From Burkholderiales bacterium (lineage in GTDB: Bacteria; Pseudomonadota; Gammaproteobacteria; Burkholderiales; Burkholderiaceae_C): 5,853 nucleotides of DNA. The stretch lies in the NCBI GenBank assembly GCA_011390055.1, contig JAABTC010000124.1:1-5853 (forward strand), given 5' to 3'. The stretch's first letter is position 1. Each line of letters begins with the position of its first letter. Made by a program: the position numbers and the translations under genes. Positions 1 to 5,853 of this stretch are shown piece after piece. The notes below the pieces were generated by a model. That model had not been told where the DNA came from. It saw only the letters and a list, made by a program, of their open reading frames with translations, and made no database searches.

Positions 1-2662
1 GATCAGCATCACGCGCAAAAGCACCAGCGAGATCAAGCAGGCTGACGCTTCGGGCAAGGCCCGCACCATCCAGGTCGAAGTGCGCAAGAAGCGCACCTTC
101 GTCAAGCGTGACGATGCGCCGGCCGCCGACGAGCCGATCGTGCCCGCGGTGCCGCAGATCGACGAAGCCGAGCTGCAGCGGCGCGCCGAAGAAGCGCGCC
201 AGCATGCCGAGCTGCTGCGCCGCCAGGAAGAGGAGATGGCCGAGAAGCGCCGCTTGCGCGAAGAGCAGGAGCAGCGCGACCGCGATGCCGCCGAAGCGCG
301 TGCACAGGCCGCCGTTGACAAGGCCGCCAGTGAAATTGCCGCCAGCGCGTTGTTGGCACAGCAGCCGCAAACCAAGGCGGCTGCCGCGGCTGCCGCAGCT
401 GCCGCGGCTGCTGCTGCTGCGAAAGACGCGGCCGCGTCGCCCGCCGAGGCGGTCAAGCCCGTGCTGCGTGTGGTCAAGGCGGTCGAGACCGAAGCGGCCG
501 AGAAGCAGAAGCAGGCTGATCTTGAGCGCCGCCGCAAGGTGGCCGAGACCGAGGCTGCCGCGATCCGCGCGATGATGAACGCGCCCAAGCGCGTGATGAT
601 CGCCAAGAAGCCCGAAGAGCCGAAGCCCGCCGAGGCGGTGGCCATCAAGGGCACGATCCACAAGCCGGCGGCCAAGCCCGGTGCGCCCGGCGCGGCCGTG
701 GCCAAGCCCGGCGACAAGAAGTCGGTCAAATCCGAGAAGCTCTCGTCGAGCTGGGCCGACGACGCCGCCAAGAAGCGAGCGCTGAAGACGCGTGGCGACA
801 CCGGTGGCGGCAACCGTCCGGGCTGGCGTGCCCCGAAGGGCGGCCGTGGCCGCGGCGACCGCAGCGACAGCAACGGCTCGACCTACGTCGCCCCGACCGA
901 GGCGGTGATCCAGGAAGTGCACGTGCCCGAGACGATCACGGTGGCCGACCTGGCGCACAAGATGAGCATCAAGGCCAGCGAAGTCGTCAAGCAGTTGATG
1001 AAGCTGGGCCAGATGGTCACGATCAACCAGTCGCTGGACCAGGAGACGGCGATGATCCTGGTCGAGGAAATGGGCCACAAGGCGTTCCCGGCCAAGCTCG
1101 ACGACCCGGAGGCGTTCACCGAGGAAGAGGAAGCCGCGTCGACGGCCGAACATCTGCCGAGAGCGCCGGTGGTCACCGTCATGGGCCACGTCGACCATGG
1201 CAAGACCTCGCTGCTCGACTACATCCGCAGCAAGCGCGTGGCCGCGGGCGAAGCCGGTGGCATCACCCAGCACATCGGTGCGTACCACGTGGAAACGCCG
1301 CGCGGGATGATCACCTTCCTCGACACCCCGGGACACGCGGCGTTCACGGCGATGCGGGCGCGGGGTGCGAAAGCCACCGACATCGTGATCCTGGTGGTGG
1401 CCGCCGACGACGGCGTGATGCCGCAGACCAAGGAAGCCATCGCCCATGCCAAGGCGGCGGGGGTTCCGATCGTGGTCGCGATGAACAAGATCGACAAGCC
1501 CGACGCGAACACCGAACGCCTGAAGAGCGAGCTGGTGGCCGAACAGGTGGTGCCGGAAGATTTCGGCGGCGATTCGCCGTTCGTGCCGGTGTCCGCCAAG
1601 ACCGGGCAGGGCATCGACACGCTGCTCGAGCAGGTGCTGTTGCAGGCCGAGGTGCTGGAGCTGCGCGCGCCCAAGGAGGCGATGGCCAAGGGCATCGTGA
1701 TCGAAGCCCAGCTCGACAAGGGTCGCGGCCCGGTCGCCACGGTGCTGATCCAGTCGGGCACCCTCAAGCGCGGCGACATCGTGCTGGCGGGCTCGAGCTA
1801 CGGCCGCGTCCGCGCCATGCTCGACGAAGACGGCAAGGCGATCACCGAAGCCGGCCCCTCGATCCCGGTCGAGATCCAGGGCCTGACCGAGGTGCCTCGC
1901 GCGGGCGACGATTTCATGGTCATGTCCGACGAGCGTCGGGCACGCGAGATCGCCACCTTCCGCCAGGGCAAGTACCGCGACGTCAAGCTGGCCAAGCAGC
2001 AGGCGGCCAAGCTCGGCGACGTGTTCGAGAACATCGGCGCGGGCGCAGCGCAGACGCTGTCGCTGATCATCAAGGCCGACGTGCAGGGCTCGCAGGAAGC
2101 GCTGGCGCAGTCGCTGGTCAAGCTGTCGACCGGGGAGGTCAAGGTGCAGATCGTGCACGCCGCGGTGGGTGGCATCAGCGAAAGCGACATCAACCTCGCG
2201 ATTGCGGCCAAGGCGGTCATCGTCGGCTTCAACGTGCGTGCCGATGCGAACGCGCGCAAGCTGGGCGAGAACAACGGCGTCGACATCCGCTACTACAACA
2301 TCATCTACGACGCGGTCGACGAGATGAAGGCCGCGATGACCGGCATGCTGGCGCCCGAGCAGAAGGAAGAGATCATCGGCACGGCCGAGATCCGCACCGT
2401 GTTCGTGGCCAGCAAGATCGGCACGGTGGCCGGCAGCATGATCACGGCGGGCCATGTCACGCGCAACGCGCGTTTCCGCCTGCTGCGCGAGAACGTGGTG
2501 ATCTACACCGGCGAAGTCGAGTCCTTGAAGCGCATGAAGGACGATGTGCGCGACGTCAAGGAAGGCTTCGAGTGCGGCATCAAGCTGAAGAACTACAACG
2601 ACATCGTTGCCGGCGACCAGCTCGAGTTCTTCGAAGTGAAGGAAGTCGCTCGCACCTTGTAG
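1..2662 (+). CDS. infB: Translation initiation factor IF-2 (5'-partial)
   Basis: IF-2 is the GTPase that binds fMet-tRNA on the 30S subunit and drives 50S joining. The frame is open from base 2 (886 codons to the TAG at 2660-2662), and its first residues (RKSTSEIKQADASGKARTIQ) are the conserved IF-2-associated segment. The gene therefore starts upstream, and the GTG at 80 is not its start. Domains by in-window residue: associated segment about 5-35, charged Glu/Arg/Ala coiled-coil-like linker about 55-115, 15-Ala run 126-140, Gly/Arg-rich linker about 264-290, second IF2_N domain about 311-362. The G domain follows, with G1 GHVDHGKT 395-402, G3 DTPGH 441-445, G4 NKID 495-498 and G5 SAK 531-533. 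Then come domain II, C1 from about 684, and the fMet-tRNA-binding C2 domain from about 794 to the end. All GTPase motifs look intact. The missing part should hold the first IF2_N domain, probably some tens of residues. The 3' neighbour is rbfA after 74 bases. Confidence 0.98.
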   Translation, partial: ISITRKSTSEIKQADASGKARTIQVEVRKKRTFVKRDDAPAADEPIVPAVPQIDEAELQRRAEEARQHAELLRRQEEEMAEKRRLREEQEQRDRDAAEARAQAAVDKAASEIAASALLAQQPQTKAAAAAAAAAAAAAAAKDAAASPAEAVKPVLRVVKAVETEAAEKQKQADLERRRKVAETEAAAIRAMMNAPKRVMIAKKPEEPKPAEAVAIKGTIHKPAAKPGAPGAAVAKPGDKKSVKSEKLSSSWADDAAKKRALKTRGDTGGGNRPGWRAPKGGRGRGDRSDSNGSTYVAPTEAVIQEVHVPETITVADLAHKMSIKASEVVKQLMKLGQMVTINQSLDQETAMILVEEMGHKAFPAKLDDPEAFTEEEEAASTAEHLPRAPVVTVMGHVDHGKTSLLDYIRSKRVAAGEAGGITQHIGAYHVETPRGMITFLDTPGHAAFTAMRARGAKATDIVILVVAADDGVMPQTKEAIAHAKAAGVPIVVAMNKIDKPDANTERLKSELVAEQVVPEDFGGDSPFVPVSAKTGQGIDTLLEQVLLQAEVLELRAPKEAMAKGIVIEAQLDKGRGPVATVLIQSGTLKRGDIVLAGSSYGRVRAMLDEDGKAITEAGPSIPVEIQGLTEVPRAGDDFMVMSDERRAREIATFRQGKYRDVKLAKQQAAKLGDVFENIGAGAAQTLSLIIKADVQGSQEALAQSLVKLSTGEVKVQIVHAAVGGISESDINLAIAAKAVIVGFNVRADANARKLGENNGVDIRYYNIIYDAVDEMKAAMTGMLAPEQKEEIIGTAEIRTVFVASKIGTVAGSMITAGHVTRNARFRLLRENVVIYTGEVESLKRMKDDVRDVKEGFECGIKLKNYNDIVAGDQLEFFEVKEVARTL
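377..421 (+). repeat. Polyalanine-coding 9-bp degenerate tandem repeat inside infB
   Basis: Fifteen consecutive Ala codons lie in the IF-2 linker. The DNA is built from the unit GCGGCTGCC: two exact copies (377-385, 386-394), then GCAGCTGCC, GCGGCTGCT and a last GCTGCTGCG. The repeat in the bases themselves suggests growth by replication slippage rather than selection on each codon. It lies in a low-complexity linker between the associated N-terminal segment and the folded N2/G domains, where length variation is probably tolerated. Confidence 0.9.
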
Positions 2663-2686
2663 TGCGGAGTTCGCCTCACCCGAGCC

Positions 2687-2724
2687 AACCCCGCCCACTG
2701 CAAAGTCGGCGGGGTTCGTTCTTT
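2687..2724 (+). terminator. Terminator-like GC-rich hairpin between infB and rbfA
   Basis: AACCCCGCC (2687-2695) and GGCGGGGTT (2708-2716) form a perfect 9-bp stem. Inside it, one C-C mismatch (2696/2707) is followed by a 3-bp ACT/AGT stem closed by a GCAA tetraloop (2700-2703, GNRA type). The 3' side runs into TTCGTTCTTT, an imperfect T-rich tract broken by CG and C. The element begins 25 bases after the infB stop and ends about 10 bases before the rbfA Shine-Dalgarno site. It looks like a rho-independent terminator or attenuator, or a stabilising/processing hairpin at the infB 3' end. The broken T tract suggests partial rather than complete termination. Structure is seen directly; activity is inferred. 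Confidence 0.65.
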
Positions 2725-2725
2725 C

Positions 2726-2730
2726 CGGAG
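2726..2730 (+). promoter_or_regulatory. Ribosome-binding site of rbfA
   Basis: CGGAG lies six bases upstream of the ATG at 2737, a normal Shine-Dalgarno distance. It settles the rbfA start: the frame stays open upstream into infB (to about 2572), but those residues do not resemble RbfA and no comparable site precedes them. Confidence 0.75.
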
Positions 2731-2736
2731 CGCCCC

Positions 2737-3105
2737 ATGTCACGCCACAAAAAAGCCATCCCGAACCGCAGCTTCCGCGTCGCCGATCAGATCCAGCGCG
2801 ATGTGGCGGGGCTCGTGCGCGAGTTGAAGGACCCGCGCATCGGCATGATCACGATCACCGGCGTGGACGTGACGCCCGACTACGCGCACGCGACGATCCG
2901 CTTCTCGCTGCTGGTGGGCGACAAGGAAGCCTGCCAGACGGCCTTGAATGAGGCCGCGGGCTTCGTGCGCAACGGCCTGTTCAAGCGCCTGCAGATCCAC
3001 ACGGTGCCGACCCTGCACTTCGAGTTCGACCGCACCACCGAGCGTGCGCTCGAGCTGTCCGACCTCATCAACCGCGCCAACGCGTCGCGGGCGCTGGACG
3101 ACTGA
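2737..3105 (+). CDS. rbfA: Ribosome-binding factor A
   Basis: RbfA is a small cytoplasmic KH-fold protein that binds the immature 30S subunit near the 5' end of 16S rRNA and assists late maturation; in E. coli it is needed for growth in the cold. The product is 122 residues, a normal length. It begins MSRHKKAIPNRSFRVADQIQ, with the family's basic N-terminus and first helix. The core carries the recognisable RELKDPRIGMITITGVDVTPDY segment in two parts (RELKDPRIG, then the ITGVDVTPDY strand), and the end has the typical LHFEFDRTTERALELSDLI pattern. The ATG at 2737 is supported by CGGAG six bases upstream. The early codons include TCA and AAA AAA, AT-rich for this genome, as is common at translation starts. 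Its TGA stop (3103-3105) overlaps the truB ATG by one base, so the two are probably translationally coupled. Confidence 0.97.
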   Translation: MSRHKKAIPNRSFRVADQIQRDVAGLVRELKDPRIGMITITGVDVTPDYAHATIRFSLLVGDKEACQTALNEAAGFVRNGLFKRLQIHTVPTLHFEFDRTTERALELSDLINRANASRALDD

Positions 3106-4031
3106 TGCAGCGGAATCGCATCGTCAGGCGTGCCGTCCACGGCGTGCTGCTGCTCGACAAGCCGCTTGGCCTGTCGAGCAACGATGCCTTGCAGAAGGCC
3201 AAGCGCTTCTATCGCGCCGAGAAGGCCGGCCACACCGGCACGCTCGACCCGCTGGCCTCGGGCTTGCTGCCGCTGTGCTTCGGCGCCGCGACGAAGTTCT
3301 CGCAGGCCAGCCTGGACGCCGACAAGCGCTACACCGCGACCTTGACGCTCGGCCAGACGACGACCACCGGCGACCTCGAGGGATCGCTGGTCGAAGAGCG
3401 ACCCGTCGAGCTCGCGCACGCCGACATCGACGCCGTCTGCCGGCGTTTCACCGGCCCGTTGGCGCAGCGACCGCCGATGCACTCCGCCCTCAAGCATGAG
3501 GGCAGGGCGCTGTACGAGTACGCGCGGCAAGGCATCGAAGTCGAGCGCGCCGAGCGCAGCATCGTGGTTCACCGCCTCGATGTGCTCGACTGGCGGGCTG
3601 AGACTTTGGTGATCGACGTGACCTGCAGCAAAGGGACCTACATCCGCACGCTGGCCGAAGACATCGGCCAGGCGCTCGGTTGCGGCGCGCACCTGGCCGC
3701 GCTGCGGCGCACCGGCAGCGGCGCGCTCGACCTGGCCGACGCGCTCACGCTGGACGACCTCGCGGCACTCGACGAAGCCGCGCGCGACGCGGTGCTGCTG
3801 CCGCCCGATGCGCTGCTGGCCGACTGGACCGCGCTGCGCCTGGCCGCCGACGAAGCCGGCCGCTTCCTCACCGGCTTGCGCCGCCGCATCGATGCGCCCG
3901 ACAACGCGCGCGTGCGCGTCTACGGGCCCGAACCCAAGGCGCTGCTCGGCGCCGCCCACATCACCGCCGGCGAATTGATTCCCGACCGGCTGCTGAGTCC
4001 TGCCGAATTGCAGGGCCTGCTCGATTCCTGA
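3105..4031 (+). CDS. truB: tRNA pseudouridine(55) synthase TruB
   Basis: TruB isomerises uridine 55 in the T-loop of tRNAs to pseudouridine and, in E. coli, also acts as a tRNA-folding chaperone. The product is 308 residues, close to the E. coli length. Motif I is AGHTGTLDPLASG with the catalytic Asp at residue 48. The active-site Tyr is at 76 in KRYTA, and the KGTYIR motif ends in Arg 181; these numbers match my recollection of the E. coli D48, Y76 and R181. The N-terminal VHGVLLLDKPLGLSS is also characteristic. The last roughly 70 residues correspond to the PUA-like C-terminal region. The ATG at 3105 overlaps the rbfA stop as TGATG. Only a weak GGA (3096-3098) precedes it, so translation probably depends on ribosomes finishing rbfA. 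typA follows after 17 bases, where E. coli has rpsO. No disrupted motif is visible. Confidence 0.98.
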   Translation: MQRNRIVRRAVHGVLLLDKPLGLSSNDALQKAKRFYRAEKAGHTGTLDPLASGLLPLCFGAATKFSQASLDADKRYTATLTLGQTTTTGDLEGSLVEERPVELAHADIDAVCRRFTGPLAQRPPMHSALKHEGRALYEYARQGIEVERAERSIVVHRLDVLDWRAETLVIDVTCSKGTYIRTLAEDIGQALGCGAHLAALRRTGSGALDLADALTLDDLAALDEAARDAVLLPPDALLADWTALRLAADEAGRFLTGLRRRIDAPDNARVRVYGPEPKALLGAAHITAGELIPDRLLSPAELQGLLDS

Positions 4032-4048
4032 AGAAACCGAAGACCACC

Positions 4049-5853
<1,805 letters not shown>

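Noticed and set aside
80..82. GTG at 80 as the start of infB
   Set aside because: The frame continues upstream to base 2 and encodes conserved IF-2 residues, so the gene is cut by the window edge rather than starting here.
108..575. A 155-codon + strand open frame inside the infB linker
   Set aside because: Low-complexity Arg/Pro/Ser-rich off-frame reading of the Glu/Arg/Ala-coding region; no supporting signal.
671..711. Two copies of GCCAAGCCCGG (671-681 and 701-711) in infB
   Set aside because: A short repeat explained by repeated Ala-Lys-Pro-Gly codons in the linker; too short to suggest a mobile or regulatory element.
2572..2736. Upstream extension of rbfA into infB
   Set aside because: The extra residues do not resemble RbfA and overlap the coding end of infB; the ATG at 2737 has a good ribosome-binding site and gives a normal-length protein.
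2880..3959. A 359-codon open frame on the minus strand opposite rbfA and truB
   Set aside because: It is in register with the truB codons on the opposite strand and is explained by the same codon bias; no family resemblance, and truB itself is unmistakable.

Overview
This window is a compact, single-strand block of four translation and ribosome-biogenesis genes, all on the + strand: infB (translation initiation factor IF-2, cut at its 5' end), rbfA (30S ribosome-binding factor A), truB (tRNA pseudouridine-55 synthase) and typA/bipA (ribosome-associated GTPase, cut just before its stop). The sequence is strongly GC-rich, with G or C at nearly all third codon positions. The protein sequences and the order infB-rbfA-truB-typA fit a betaproteobacterium, most likely of the order Burkholderiales. 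I cannot fix the genus by eye.

Layout: 1-2662 is infB, reading in from outside the window. 2663-2736 is the only real intergenic gap. It holds a GC-rich hairpin with an imperfect T tract that looks like an intrinsic terminator or attenuator, followed by the rbfA ribosome-binding site. rbfA occupies 2737-3105 and shares one base with the truB start codon (TGATG). truB occupies 3105-4031. After a 17-base gap, typA runs from 4049 to the window edge, with 601 complete codons present and only a few residues missing by comparison with the family.

The genes form a functional set. IF-2 positions initiator tRNA on the 30S subunit and promotes subunit joining, RbfA assists late 16S maturation of the 30S subunit, TruB makes pseudouridine 55 in tRNA, and TypA/BipA supports 50S biogenesis, especially under cold or stress. 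They are probably co-transcribed from upstream (the rimP-nusA side, outside the window), with the hairpin before rbfA as a possible point of partial termination.

I see no mobile element, CRISPR array, RNA gene or foreign-looking segment. This is an ordinary conserved housekeeping region and I found no evidence of a novel system. The items most worth checking are the intra-operon terminator-like hairpin, candidate internal start sites in infB, the polyalanine repeat in IF-2, and a small patch of unusual codons near the 3' end of typA.
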